Under the pieces are notes generated by a model, which made no database searches, had not been told where the DNA came from, and saw only the letters and a list, made by a program, of their open reading frames with translations. From the NCBI RefSeq assembly GCF_039545035.1, contig NZ_BAABRO010000002.1, positions 620,001 through 684,000 on the forward strand: a stretch of 64,000 nucleotides of DNA, in the 5' to 3' direction. Positions 9,119 to 18,329 of this stretch are shown piece by piece. The position numbers and the translations under genes were made by a program. Each line of letters starts with the position of its first letter. Positions within the stretch are counted from its first letter, which is position 1. Source of the DNA: Novipirellula caenicola (lineage in GTDB: Bacteria > Planctomycetota > Planctomycetia > Pirellulales > Pirellulaceae).

Positions 9119-10603
9119 ATGCCGAACGGTTTGGCTGCAATCGCAACGGCGCCGAGACATTTTTCAAAAGCATCCAAGTTGAATTTCCTTACGCGTATCT
9201 TGCCGATCATTCTGAGTGGATTCACGGTCGCGTCATTCAGCTTGGCTCAAGACGATGCAACGGTAGCACAAACCGCGTGTCGAATTCGCGTCGTCGACGA
9301 CCAATCGGGATGGCCGGTCCCGTTGGTCGAATTGAGAACGACCAATCATGTCCGCTTTGTCAGCGACAATGCCGGAGTGATTGCGATCGATGATCCGTCG
9401 CTGCTGGATCGCGAAGTCTATTTCAGCGTGGTCGGACACGGTTACGAAGTCCCAGCGGATGGATTTGGTTTCCGCGGCGTTCGGCTGACACCCCGCCGCG
9501 GCGAAACACGGACCGTCAAGGTCCACCGCACCGCGATCGCCAAACGGGTTGGACGACTGACCGGCGCAGGTTTGTTTGTCGAAAGCCAAAAACTCGGTGA
9601 TCATCTCGATTGGCACGACGCCCCGATCTTCGGGTGCGACACCGTGCAAAACGCCGTTCACCGCGGCAAAATGTATTGGGCTTGGGGGGATACGCGGATC
9701 GCATCGTATCCGCTGGGCATCTTTGCGATGACGAGCGGAACGACTTCGACCACCCCATTCCGTTCCCTGCAACCGCCGCTGAAACCAAAATTCGATCTGT
9801 TCCTCGATCCACGCGGACGACCGAAAGGCGTCGCTGCATTTCCCGGTGATGGCCCCACTTGGTTAACCGGCTACGTCAGTCTGAGCGACCAAGATGGCAA
9901 ACCGCATCTCGTCGCATTCTATCGGAAGATCAAAGGACATTTGCAAACGTACGAAGCGGGGCTGTGCGAGTGGAATGATTCGACCTCCGAATTTGAAATC
10001 GTGCGAACGGTCTGGAAAGCATCCGAGGGCGGGTCGCCACCGTCGCTTGCCGAGGAAGGCCATCCCGCGTTCTGGACCGATGCGGAAGGAACACGCTGGC
10101 TGTTGTTCGGCAACCCGCTGCCTCGGATTCAAGTCCAAGCCAACTATGAAGCTTGGAAGGACTACGAGAACTGGAAAACGCTGACGCCTCAAAAAACACT
10201 TCGCTCGGCCGATGATGACACTCAGATCGTGCCTCACTCTGGCTCGATCGTCTGGAATGCGTTTCGCAAACGCTGGGTCACGGTTTTCATGCAAAAGTTT
10301 GGTAAACCGTCCGCCTTTGGAACGCTGTGGTACGCCGAAGCCGACTCGCCGATGGGACCGTGGGGCACCGCCGTCGAAATTCTTTCCCACGACAACTACA
10401 CGTTTTATAATCCACGATTACATCCCAACGTGACGCCGCAATCTGGTTCGACACTGTTATTCGAAGGGACGTATACGGCCGAATTCGCCAATCACGCCGA
10501 ACCCACGCCGTATTACGACTACAACCAAATCTTGTATCGACTCGATCTTGATGATCCGGCGCTGCAACCGGCTCAATCATCCGTCCATTCTTTGCACCCT
10601 TAA
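9119..10603 (+). CDS. Secreted hypothetical protein, probable beta-propeller (DUF4185/GH43-like)
   Basis: A 494-residue protein with an N-terminal export signal (LTRILPIILSGFTVASFSLA, residues ~24-43). Residues ~50-135 look like a small beta domain of the carboxypeptidase-regulatory type (CRIRVVDDQSGWPVPLVELRTTN). The remainder has repeated W/Y-rich beta blades (HRGKMYWAWGDTRIASYPLG, GHPAFWTDAEGTRWLLFG, RWVTVFMQKFGKPSAFGTLWYAEADSPMGPW), a pattern of five-bladed propellers such as DUF4185 and GH43-like folds. I see no certain catalytic triad, so enzyme activity is not claimed. It ends 10 nt before the PVC-type haem protein gene and is probably the first gene of that operon. Confidence 0.6.
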   Translation: MPNGLAAIATAPRHFSKASKLNFLTRILPIILSGFTVASFSLAQDDATVAQTACRIRVVDDQSGWPVPLVELRTTNHVRFVSDNAGVIAIDDPSLLDREVYFSVVGHGYEVPADGFGFRGVRLTPRRGETRTVKVHRTAIAKRVGRLTGAGLFVESQKLGDHLDWHDAPIFGCDTVQNAVHRGKMYWAWGDTRIASYPLGIFAMTSGTTSTTPFRSLQPPLKPKFDLFLDPRGRPKGVAAFPGDGPTWLTGYVSLSDQDGKPHLVAFYRKIKGHLQTYEAGLCEWNDSTSEFEIVRTVWKASEGGSPPSLAEEGHPAFWTDAEGTRWLLFGNPLPRIQVQANYEAWKDYENWKTLTPQKTLRSADDDTQIVPHSGSIVWNAFRKRWVTVFMQKFGKPSAFGTLWYAEADSPMGPWGTAVEILSHDNYTFYNPRLHPNVTPQSGSTLLFEGTYTAEFANHAEPTPYYDYNQILYRLDLDDPALQPAQSSVHSLHP

Positions 10604-10613
10604 GATTTCCATC

Positions 10614-13600
10614 ATGCATCCTTACCTTCGCTTGATCGCCGCGATGATTGTTATTGGCGAGTTCTCATTCGCAATCGCCGAACCACCGCAAAACCCCACG
10701 CCGCTGCGTTACACCAAATGGAGCGGCAAGATCAATGTGCCCGACCCCGTGGCGATCAGTTTTGACAACGAAGGCACGGCGTATGTAACGCAAACGCAGC
10801 GGCGAAAGGCTCAGGATCTTGACATCCGCAACAACCGCGACTGGATCACGAACGATGTTGGGTTTCAAAGCGTCGAAGACCGCCGCAACTTTTATCATCA
10901 GCGATTGGCCCCGAACCAAAACCAAGACAAAAACCGCAAACGTGTCGACGATCTAAACGGTGATGGATCGCATGATTGGCGAGACTTGACCGTCATCAGT
11001 GAAAAGATCCATACGCTGCGTGATCGCGATGGCGATGGCATTGCCGATACGTTCAAGTTGTTCGCAGAGAACTTTCAAACCGAAGTCACCGGAATCGCCG
11101 CGGGCGTGCTGTGGTTCAATGGCGATGTGTACACCACGATTGCCCCCGATTTGTGGCGACTGCGAGACACCGATAACGACCTAGTCGCCGACCATCGCGA
11201 ATCGATTGCATCGGGGTTTGCGATCCATATCGCCTATGCCGGTCATGACATGCACGGATTGACCGTCGGCCCCGATGGAAAGATTTATTGGTCAATCGGT
11301 GACAAGGGAATCTCGTTGACCTCACGCGAAGGCAAGCGATTTCACTATCCCAATCAAGGTGGTGTGATGCGCTGCGATCCGGACGGCAGCAATTTCGAAG
11401 TGTTTGCGCACGGTTTGCGAAACGTCCAAGAGTTGGCGTTTGATCAATACGGCAACCTGTTTGGCGTCGACAACGATGCCGATCAACCCAGTGAAAAAGA
11501 ACGGTTTGTCTATATCGTTCGTGATATGGATGCCGGATGGCGGTGCAATTACCAGTACCGCGGCAGCGGTTTTAACCCTTGGACGGACGAACGATTGTGG
11601 GTTCCTCATTTCGATGGACAACCCTCCTATATTCTGCCCACGTTAAAGAATTACATCGACGGTCCGGCCGGGTTCACTTTCAATCCTGGAACCGCCCTTT
11701 CGTCTGCCTATCGCGACTACTTTTTCTTGACCGGAGCTCCCGGTGGATTCCAGTTTGCGTTTCAAGCTAAACCGGACGGTGCTTCGTTTACGATGGAAAA
11801 CGAGCACTCGATCGGCAGTGGCATCCCGCTGGTCGGTATCAACTTTGGTCCCGACGGGGCGCTTTACGGTGTCGATTGGGGCGGCGGTTATCCACTGAAT
11901 CAATCGGGGGCCGTTTGGAAGATTGATGCTCCTGATTCGGATCTCACCGAGATACGCCGCGAGGTCTCGCAACAACTCAAAAAGGGCTTTTCCAAGCTGC
12001 CCTCCGCAGACCTCCGACGACTTCTTGGGCACGATGATCAACGCATTCGCATGGGTGCTCAGTTTGAATTAGTCAAACAGCACGACACCGATACACTAAG
12101 CAGCGCGTTGATGTCGGAATCGGAAATGACGCGTGTTCATGCAGTCTGGGGACTTGGACAACTTGCACGCGGTGGCGAATCCGCAGCCACGCACGCCTTG
12201 ATCTCGCTGCTCCGATCCGAGGATCCGGAGATGCGAGCCCAAGCGGCAAGAACCTTGACCGATATCAAGGGTGTCGATGGCGGGATCTTCCTGCCATTGC
12301 TTGATGATGACAGTGACCGCGTTCGCTTTATGGCAATGATCGCGCTCAGTAAGCATCCATCGGACGATGCAGTCGACTCCCTGCTACGGATCTCGAACTC
12401 GCTTGCCGAGTCGAAACGTTATCTGCGATTTGCGGTCTCGCGAGCGCTGCGAAGCTGTGCGACCGCAGAACAACTCGTCGCTGCCCAAGCCGCTGCCACC
12501 ATGGTGGGCCGGCTAAACCTCGTCGTGGCGCTTCGTGGTAACGGATCACCGCGTTCACTTGAACCGTTTCTTCGCGACCCCAGTGAACAGGTCGCTACCG
12601 AAGCCGCTCGCGCGCTGCATGATGATTTTTCGAGTGACGACCAATTACAGGTGCTCGCCGCTACATTGCCCACGGCGCAGCACAATGGCGAATCGTTCAT
12701 CCGCCGGCTGCTCAATGCCAATTATCGTCTAGGAGGCCGTGACCAATTTGAATCCGTCGTCCAATACGCGAGCCAAGAAACCCACTCGGTGCCGCTGCGA
12801 ATCGAAGCGATCAAGATGTTGGGATCTTGGCTGAAACCTGATCCACTCGACCGAGTCGATGGCCGTCGACGCAATGCAACCCAGCCACGCGAAGTGGACG
12901 CTCCGCGTATGAGTATCGCGCTGTCGAAATTAGCAAGCGAGAACAACCCCAAACTACAAGCTGCAGCGATCGACGCGGCTGCCCGAACCGGCAGCCGGTT
13001 GTCCGCCGCGTCGCTGAGTGAGATTGTTCGCACGACCGACCAAGATGTTCAGCTTCGCATCGCCTCGCTTAAAACACTGGACAAACAAGACCCCGAAGCA
13101 CTCAGTCAGGTGCTGCCCGCCGCGATGCAAGATCGTGAAACGAGCCTGCAGTTAAGTGCCATCCACTTCTATGCAAAACATCACGCCGATCAAGCCGATA
13201 CCTTTTTAACGGGATTGGTTTCCGACAGCAAAAAACTTGCGATCAAACAGTATGCGATCGCGGCACTCAGCAAACAGCGAGGTGAAGCATCGGAACAGCG
13301 ATTGATTGAGATGCTTGAGCAAATCGCCAACGACACATTGCCGGGCGAGATCATTTTGGATGTGCTAGAAACAGCCGAGCAACGGGCAACGAAATCTCCC
13401 GCGATTCAGGCCGCGTTTGACAAAGCCAACGCGGCAATCAATCAACGTTTCGCGAACACGCCTGAAAAGTCGCGACCGTTTTTGGTCAGCCGTGACGGGG
13501 GCGATGCCGCCAGAGGAAAAGTGATCTTCGACACCCATCTCGGCGCCCAGTGCATCCGATGTCATAAGGTCGGAAAAGAAGGAAGCGATGTCGGCCCCAA

Positions 13601-13922
13601 TTTGCTTGGGATCGCGGCGAGCAAGGATCGTGATTATCTGCTGCAAAGCGTCATCGCCCCCAGCAAGGACATCGACAAGAAATACCAGACCCAATCGTTT
13701 TTGATGGATTCGGGACAGATTGTGATGGGGTTGGTGAAATCCGAGGGTGATGACGAGACCATTATCTCGGATAGCCAAGGCAAAGAGATCCGGCTTAGCA
13801 ATGACGAGATCGAAGACGTGTCCAAAAACGAGGTTTCCATCATGCCTGACATGACCGACGTTTTGACACGCAAAGAGGTTCGCGACGTGGTAGCCTATCT
13901 GTCGACCCTGAAATCCAAATAA
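10614..13922 (+). CDS. PVC-type CxxCH haem protein (propeller dehydrogenase-like, HEAT repeats, cytochrome c)
   Basis: A 1102-residue exported protein of the family expanded in Planctomycetes and Verrucomicrobia. The ATG at 10614 gives a signal peptide (LRLIAAMIVIGEFSFAIA). The N-terminal half is a soluble-glucose-dehydrogenase-like beta-propeller with the family's DRDGDGIAD calcium-type turns, HDMHGLTVGPDGKIYWSIGD and HGLRNVQELAFDQYGNLFGVDNDAD. From about residue 465 come HEAT-like helical repeats (SDRVRFMAMIALSKHPSDDAVDSLLRI). The C-terminal ~130 residues are a cytochrome c domain with CIRCH at residues 980-984 and a likely distal methionine in the PDMTDVLT region. Likely oxidises a carbohydrate-type substrate and passes electrons to a cytochrome; the substrate is unknown. 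The next gene is a multihaem cytochrome, which supports an electron-transfer role. Confidence 0.88.
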   Translation: MHPYLRLIAAMIVIGEFSFAIAEPPQNPTPLRYTKWSGKINVPDPVAISFDNEGTAYVTQTQRRKAQDLDIRNNRDWITNDVGFQSVEDRRNFYHQRLAPNQNQDKNRKRVDDLNGDGSHDWRDLTVISEKIHTLRDRDGDGIADTFKLFAENFQTEVTGIAAGVLWFNGDVYTTIAPDLWRLRDTDNDLVADHRESIASGFAIHIAYAGHDMHGLTVGPDGKIYWSIGDKGISLTSREGKRFHYPNQGGVMRCDPDGSNFEVFAHGLRNVQELAFDQYGNLFGVDNDADQPSEKERFVYIVRDMDAGWRCNYQYRGSGFNPWTDERLWVPHFDGQPSYILPTLKNYIDGPAGFTFNPGTALSSAYRDYFFLTGAPGGFQFAFQAKPDGASFTMENEHSIGSGIPLVGINFGPDGALYGVDWGGGYPLNQSGAVWKIDAPDSDLTEIRREVSQQLKKGFSKLPSADLRRLLGHDDQRIRMGAQFELVKQHDTDTLSSALMSESEMTRVHAVWGLGQLARGGESAATHALISLLRSEDPEMRAQAARTLTDIKGVDGGIFLPLLDDDSDRVRFMAMIALSKHPSDDAVDSLLRISNSLAESKRYLRFAVSRALRSCATAEQLVAAQAAATMVGRLNLVVALRGNGSPRSLEPFLRDPSEQVATEAARALHDDFSSDDQLQVLAATLPTAQHNGESFIRRLLNANYRLGGRDQFESVVQYASQETHSVPLRIEAIKMLGSWLKPDPLDRVDGRRRNATQPREVDAPRMSIALSKLASENNPKLQAAAIDAAARTGSRLSAASLSEIVRTTDQDVQLRIASLKTLDKQDPEALSQVLPAAMQDRETSLQLSAIHFYAKHHADQADTFLTGLVSDSKKLAIKQYAIAALSKQRGEASEQRLIEMLEQIANDTLPGEIILDVLETAEQRATKSPAIQAAFDKANAAINQRFANTPEKSRPFLVSRDGGDAARGKVIFDTHLGAQCIRCHKVGKEGSDVGPNLLGIAASKDRDYLLQSVIAPSKDIDKKYQTQSFLMDSGQIVMGLVKSEGDDETIISDSQGKEIRLSNDEIEDVSKNEVSIMPDMTDVLTRKEVRDVVAYLSTLKSK

Positions 13923-13970
13923 CGTGTGGGCTCGGGGAATCGAACACATGATTCGGCAGAACACTAGACC

Positions 13971-15758
13971 ATGAACGTACTTCGACTGGCCGCCATTGTT
14001 TCATGTTTTCTGCTGCAACACGGCTTGATGTGGCTGCACGCCGACGATTCGGTCAAGTACATCGGATCCGATCAGTGCATTTCCTGTCACGAAAATCAAC
14101 ACGCCAGCTTCCTGCAAACGCTGCATAGCAAAACGGCACGTTTTACCGACGTGACGCTCGAACCAGACGCTGGTGAATTTAAACACCAAGCGAGTGGTCA
14201 TCGGTATCGTGTGGAGATCGCGGATGGACAGATGTTTCACAGCGAGCTGCGACTCAGCGACCAGGGCGAACCGCTTGGAACGACCAAGATGCAAATGAGC
14301 GTCACGCTTGGTTCGGGAACTCATTCAATGAGCTATCTAGGGCGAGTTGGTGATTTTCACATCGAATCACCGATCACTTATTTTAGTGATCATCGATCAT
14401 GGGGAATTTCTCCGGGCTACGACGTCGCCGACCATCAATCGTTTCGCCGCGAGGTAACGGTGAACTGCGTGTTCTGCCACGTCGGATCGATCAAACAGGC
14501 GAAGCACGATCAGTACAAGTTCGAAATCGTGGAAGCAACGATTGGTTGTGAACGTTGTCATGGGCCGGGTGAATTACATGCGAAACATCACCGTGAAAAC
14601 GCAACCACCTCTGACACCACCGGGTACGATGAAACCATCGTCAATCCTCGCGCACTAAACCGCGAATTGTCCGAAGCGATTTGCCAACAATGCCATTGCC
14701 AAGGCATCTTCGAACTCGAGACCGTGGGCAAAAACAGCTGGGATTTCCGCCCTGGGTTACGCTTGACCGATTTCCGAGTCGATTATCAGTTACAAACGAC
14801 CGGTGGCTCGAACAGCTTGGTCGGTCATGTCGAACAATTGCACCGCAGCCGATGCTATACGCAAACCGAGACGCTGACGTGCATCACGTGTCACGATCCC
14901 CATGATCCGCCGACCTCCGACAACAAGGTCGAGTACCATCGCAAAAAATGCTACCAGTGCCACGGTGACGACGCCTGCGGTGAACCTCATCCGCAGCGAA
15001 TCGCGACCAACGAAAATGACTGCACCGATTGCCACATGCCCCGCCGCGATACCGACGTGGCTCATTTCGCACTAAGCAATCATCAAATTGGGATCTATCC
15101 CCGAACGAACCTCAAACTCGCAGCAGTGCCTGATCCCAGCACGAACAAAGTCGCGCCGATCTTAGACATCAGCCATCTCAGTGCCGTCGAGCGTCAACGA
15201 CTTGCGGCACTCAGCAAGTACGAACTGTATCGACGTCGAGGCGGCGATCCGAAGTTTGCCGAACTGATGCTGAATGCGACCGAATCATTGATCCAAATCA
15301 AACAACAAGGCAACGCCGATGCCGATGTCGATGCGGCCTTGATTTGGTTGGCACGCGAACAGGGTGCGATTCCCATTGCCGAAGATTTGGCGAAAACAGT
15401 TCTGACAACCGAAACTGACACGGATGCGCGTATCGTTGCCGCCCACAGCTTGGCTCGAATTTACTTGGATCGGGGTGAGAGTCGCAAGGCGATCCCACTT
15501 TACCAAATGTTGCAACAGCTTCACGTCGATGCGAGCGACTCGTATTTCTTGGGATTGGCCCAGCAGAACGATGGCAACTCGGAAAAGGCCATCGAAGCGT
15601 TACTGCAGTCACTCGAGATCGATCCCTCGCAAGTTGCGGCGCGGCGAGCTTTGGAAGCCATCTACGAAAGCTTGGGACGGATGGCCGAGGCCGACGCACA
15701 GCGAACCACTGCCGAGCGACTGGAACGATTAAAAAGTAAAAATTTCGAAACTCCATAG
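13971..15758 (+). CDS. Heptahaem cytochrome c with C-terminal TPR repeats
   Basis: A 595-residue exported protein. Seven CxxCH haem-binding motifs are visible: CISCH (36-40), CVFCH (166-170), CERCH (193-197), CQQCH (238-242), CITCH (304-308), CYQCH (327-331) and CTDCH (351-355), together with many scattered histidines able to act as distal ligands. The signal peptide is LAAIVSCFLLQHGLMWLHA. Residues ~410-590 form TPR-like helical pairs (e.g. ESRKAIPLYQMLQQLHVDASDSYFLGLAQQNDGNSEKAIEALLQSLEIDP, quoted only as the location), suggesting a docking surface. It lies 48 nt after the PVC-type haem protein and probably receives or relays its electrons. It resembles the TPR/multihaem cytochromes common in planctomycetes; redox partner and substrate are unknown. 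Confidence 0.88.
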   Translation: MNVLRLAAIVSCFLLQHGLMWLHADDSVKYIGSDQCISCHENQHASFLQTLHSKTARFTDVTLEPDAGEFKHQASGHRYRVEIADGQMFHSELRLSDQGEPLGTTKMQMSVTLGSGTHSMSYLGRVGDFHIESPITYFSDHRSWGISPGYDVADHQSFRREVTVNCVFCHVGSIKQAKHDQYKFEIVEATIGCERCHGPGELHAKHHRENATTSDTTGYDETIVNPRALNRELSEAICQQCHCQGIFELETVGKNSWDFRPGLRLTDFRVDYQLQTTGGSNSLVGHVEQLHRSRCYTQTETLTCITCHDPHDPPTSDNKVEYHRKKCYQCHGDDACGEPHPQRIATNENDCTDCHMPRRDTDVAHFALSNHQIGIYPRTNLKLAAVPDPSTNKVAPILDISHLSAVERQRLAALSKYELYRRRGGDPKFAELMLNATESLIQIKQQGNADADVDAALIWLAREQGAIPIAEDLAKTVLTTETDTDARIVAAHSLARIYLDRGESRKAIPLYQMLQQLHVDASDSYFLGLAQQNDGNSEKAIEALLQSLEIDPSQVAARRALEAIYESLGRMAEADAQRTTAERLERLKSKNFETP

Positions 15759-16092
15759 ATTGCCAAGGGTTCCATAGGTGAACTACACTTTGTGAAGTAA
15801 GTGTGTGCCCCCCGGCCACGCCGCGATGTGAGTTTGACAACCACAAAGAGAACCTCTTCCCCTCCCTTCGCTCCCATAGCTCTTCCTTGGGAGATCCACC
15901 AACGCCACCCTTTTTTCCGTGGTTAACTCTCGGAATCACCGCACTCGAAATGCGTCTGTAGGTCCAATCCGCATCGAGGAAACCGCCTCAAATACGCTCG
16001 CACGCCAGGCACACAGCCGCTCTCTATAGACAGATCCGTCTATAGACAAATCGCTTTTCCAATCCCGTTTGACTTATTTCGGAGTTTTAAAG
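15759..16092. other. Spacer upstream of the first DUF1559 gene
   Basis: No gene is seen. Near the 3' end it carries two CTATAGA motifs (16024-16030 and 16040-16046) described separately, and GGAG at 16081-16084 acts as ribosome binding site for the gene starting at 16093. Confidence 0.6.
16024..16046 (+). promoter_or_regulatory. Paired CTATAGA motif upstream of DUF1559 gene 1
   Basis: CTATAGA occurs at 16024-16030 and again at 16040-16046, 16 bp apart, 47 bp before the start codon at 16093. A similar pair with 20-bp spacing lies upstream of the second DUF1559 gene (18079-18105). The sharing suggests a promoter or operator used by both cassettes; TATAGA could also be part of a -10 box. Inference from position and recurrence only. 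Confidence 0.4.
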
Positions 16093-17319
16093 ATGCAAGA
16101 AAGATCGCGTTCTGGTTTCACGCTGGTGGAACTGTTGGTTGTTATCGCAATCATCGGAGTATTGGTTGGACTGCTGCTTCCCGCTGTGCAAGCGGCACGT
16201 GAAGCGGCGCGCCGAATGAGCTGCAGCAACAATTTCAAGCAGATTGGGTTGGGACTGCACAATTACCACGCAGCCTACGATCAGTTGCCGACTCAAATGA
16301 CTGGCACCAAACAGGGATCCACGACGGTCGACGAATTCTTTGGTGACCCGCCTGCAAAATCACACAACCGGCTCGAATTGAGCTGGCTTGTTGGCTTGAC
16401 GCCATTTATCGAACAGCAAGCGTTATGGGAACAGATCAGCAATCCCTTTAACGATCCGTTGGGCAATGGAGCCTTCGCGGCGATGGGGCCTTGCCCGATG
16501 AAGGGATTGACCGGCGGCGGAGGCCATTCGGTGACCCAATACGATCCATGGTTGACCGAAGTTCCTTCGTTTCGCTGTCCAAGTGACCCCGGAACGGGAT
16601 TGCCGGCACAAGGCCGTACCAACTATGGCGCTTGCATTGGCGACTCGCACTTTCGCGCTAACGAAGGCGCGCTGGCCAATAACGGCACCACCGACTCGAC
16701 CCGTTCCACCGGCGTTCGCGCCGCATGTCGCGGTGTGTTCGTCTCGAGAAAGACGATGAAGTTTCGTGACGTTCTCGATGGACTTGCCAATACGATTTGC
16801 TCAGGCGAAATCATCACCGACCTTGGTGACTCAGATGTTCGTGGTTATGCGGCACAAAGCACGATGAACGGCACCGATGGTGGCAACCCAATGTACAACG
16901 CCGGCGGTGCGGTTTCATGCCGAACTCTGATCGATCCCGCCCGTCCCCAGTTCTGGAAAGCCGGCATCACGATGGTTGGATCCTCTGAGCAACGACGCGG
17001 TTACAAATGGGCACTCGGCCGCCCGATGTACGGAAGCGTCAACACGATCCTGCCGCCCAATTCGGAACTGTGCATGTCCAACACCTACCACGGCACCTCG
17101 GGGATTTTCCCACCAAGCAGTCGTCATCAAGGTGGATGCCACGTGCTGTTGACCGATGGTGCTGTGAAATTCATCACCAATTCGATCGAAGCAGGCAACA
17201 GCAACAGCGCCCAAGTTTACGAAGGCGGCCCAATCGCCCAGGGAGCGCAAAGTCCATTCGGGCTATGGGGCGCACTTGGAACCCGTGCCAGCAAAGAAAC
17301 CATCTCGGCCGACTTTTAA
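16093..17319 (+). CDS. DUF1559 family protein with prepilin-type N-terminus (copy 1)
   Basis: A 408-residue member of the DUF1559 (SBP_bac_10) family, hugely expanded in planctomycetes. It begins with a class III prepilin-type signal: RSG then [20 protein letters not shown], with Glu at +5, followed by [18 protein letters not shown], the family signature. The soluble C-terminal part carries paired cysteines (e.g. FRCPSDPG) and ends ...[22 protein letters not shown]...[14 protein letters not shown], the H-X9-DG motif typical of the family. I start at ATG 16093 (GGAG 9 nt upstream); a TTG at 16069 is also in frame. It is probably cleaved by prepilin peptidase and held in the envelope. A small lipoprotein gene and a terminator follow, and the whole arrangement is repeated 2.2 kb downstream. 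Confidence 0.93.
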   Translation: MQERSRSGFTLVELLVVIAIIGVLVGLLLPAVQAAREAARRMSCSNNFKQIGLGLHNYHAAYDQLPTQMTGTKQGSTTVDEFFGDPPAKSHNRLELSWLVGLTPFIEQQALWEQISNPFNDPLGNGAFAAMGPCPMKGLTGGGGHSVTQYDPWLTEVPSFRCPSDPGTGLPAQGRTNYGACIGDSHFRANEGALANNGTTDSTRSTGVRAACRGVFVSRKTMKFRDVLDGLANTICSGEIITDLGDSDVRGYAAQSTMNGTDGGNPMYNAGGAVSCRTLIDPARPQFWKAGITMVGSSEQRRGYKWALGRPMYGSVNTILPPNSELCMSNTYHGTSGIFPPSSRHQGGCHVLLTDGAVKFITNSIEAGNSNSAQVYEGGPIAQGAQSPFGLWGALGTRASKETISADF

Positions 17320-17414
17320 CAAGCCATTATTCGCAATGTCAGTATCACGGTTCCCTCTCGGGGGAACAGGTCGAACCGGCCCCATTTCAAATCAGACCAA
17401 GGAATCTTAAATCC

Positions 17415-17666
17415 ATGAGCAAACTAATCCCACGACGCGGCTACACGCAAAACCGCTTTCGCTTGACCTTTCTCGCCATCGGATGCATGGCAGCCGTTAC
17501 CGGTTGTGGCGACGGCGGAGACGCAGGCGTGATCGCCGGAAGCGATGAAATCTCGAGGTTTATCCAGGAGCACCCGGAATTGACCGACGAGTCTGGCGAG
17601 GAAGAAAAGGCATCCAAGCCTGAGGCGCCGCCAGCGAAACAACAGGCACGGCCAAGCGACGCTTGA
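17415..17666 (+). CDS. Small lipoprotein paired with DUF1559 gene (copy 1)
   Basis: An 83-residue protein with a basic N-terminus (MSKLIPRRGYTQNRFR), a hydrophobic stretch (LTFLAIGCMAAV) and a lipobox ending VTGC, so it is probably a lipoprotein with Cys at about residue 31. The mature part is short, acidic then proline/alanine/lysine-rich, and contains DEISRFIQEHPELTDE. The partner gene behind DUF1559 copy 2 has the matching EIEELNQFLDENPEL, so the two are paralogues. The frame is open upstream, but the ATG at 17415 is the first giving a signal sequence. Function unknown; its constant position behind a DUF1559 gene suggests that the two products work together. Confidence 0.75.
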   Translation: MSKLIPRRGYTQNRFRLTFLAIGCMAAVTGCGDGGDAGVIAGSDEISRFIQEHPELTDESGEEEKASKPEAPPAKQQARPSDA

Positions 17667-17732
17667 TCCAATAGCGACCGCGTCACCTTGCACACTTCGC
17701 ATACGCGGGAAGTGCAAGGGAGAGAACCCCTT

Positions 17733-17766
17733 ACGGCGGAGCGATCAAGTCGCCCGCCGTTTTATC
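17733..17766 (+). terminator. Rho-independent terminator of cassette 1
   Basis: ACGGCGG pairs with CCGCCGT around an inner GCGA/TCGC stem and a TCAAG loop, followed by TTTATCTT. It lies 67 nt after the lipoprotein gene. The same hairpin with one loop change ends cassette 2. Confidence 0.85.
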
Positions 17767-18329
17767 TTGCGTGTTTCAACAATGTCCCGGCTTTGATTTC
17801 CGCCCTCGTGTATTCACTGCGAGATGCAGCGCGGAGCATTGATCGCAAAATCCCAAGCGAAAAAAAGTTTTCTCTGCATCACCGAGGCCGACACTCGCTG
17901 CCACCCAACCGGAGAATCAACCGCAGGACCGGCGGAAAATGAGCTTAGACTTGGATCGTAAAAACTGCAGAAGTCTATACGTCTACCATCCCGCCAAACG
18001 GTCGTTTTGTCCCCTATTTGCCACCGCCAATACGCAGTTGTCCCCCTACCGATCCACTCGCCCCCCGTTGGCAAAAAGCTATAGAGATTGAAAAACGTCT
18101 ATAGATTTGGGTCACGCATCATCTGTACACCGCTGGTCATTTGTCTCAAACCAATTCGAAAATCTCGCGGTGACACCCACCAAAACGTTCGCATGGGTGT
18201 CCCCCATCCGCTAAGGTTGCAGGTACATCATGCACGTTCGGGTGGTCCAAACGAGCTTTTATCCCCCGTTAATTCGTGGCCGCCTTGGACGAGCAATCTT
18301 TTCACGCTTGTTCATTGGAGTTCAGAGAG
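17767..18329. other. Spacer between the two DUF1559 cassettes
   Basis: No gene is supported in these 563 bp. A CTATAGA pair lies at 18079-18105, and ribosome-binding-like GGAG (18317-18320) and AGAGAG sequences precede the start at 18330. Confidence 0.6.
18079..18105 (+). promoter_or_regulatory. Paired CTATAGA motif upstream of DUF1559 gene 2
   Basis: CTATAGA at 18079-18085 and 18099-18105, 20 bp apart, about 225 bp before the start codon. It mirrors the pair upstream of DUF1559 gene 1. The greater distance to the gene argues for an operator or an upstream promoter with a long leader. Confidence 0.35.

Noticed and set aside
13933-13955. tRNA-like TTCGATTCCCC on the minus strand
   Set aside because: The flanking bases do not form a 5-bp T stem, and no anticodon or acceptor arm can be folded around it.
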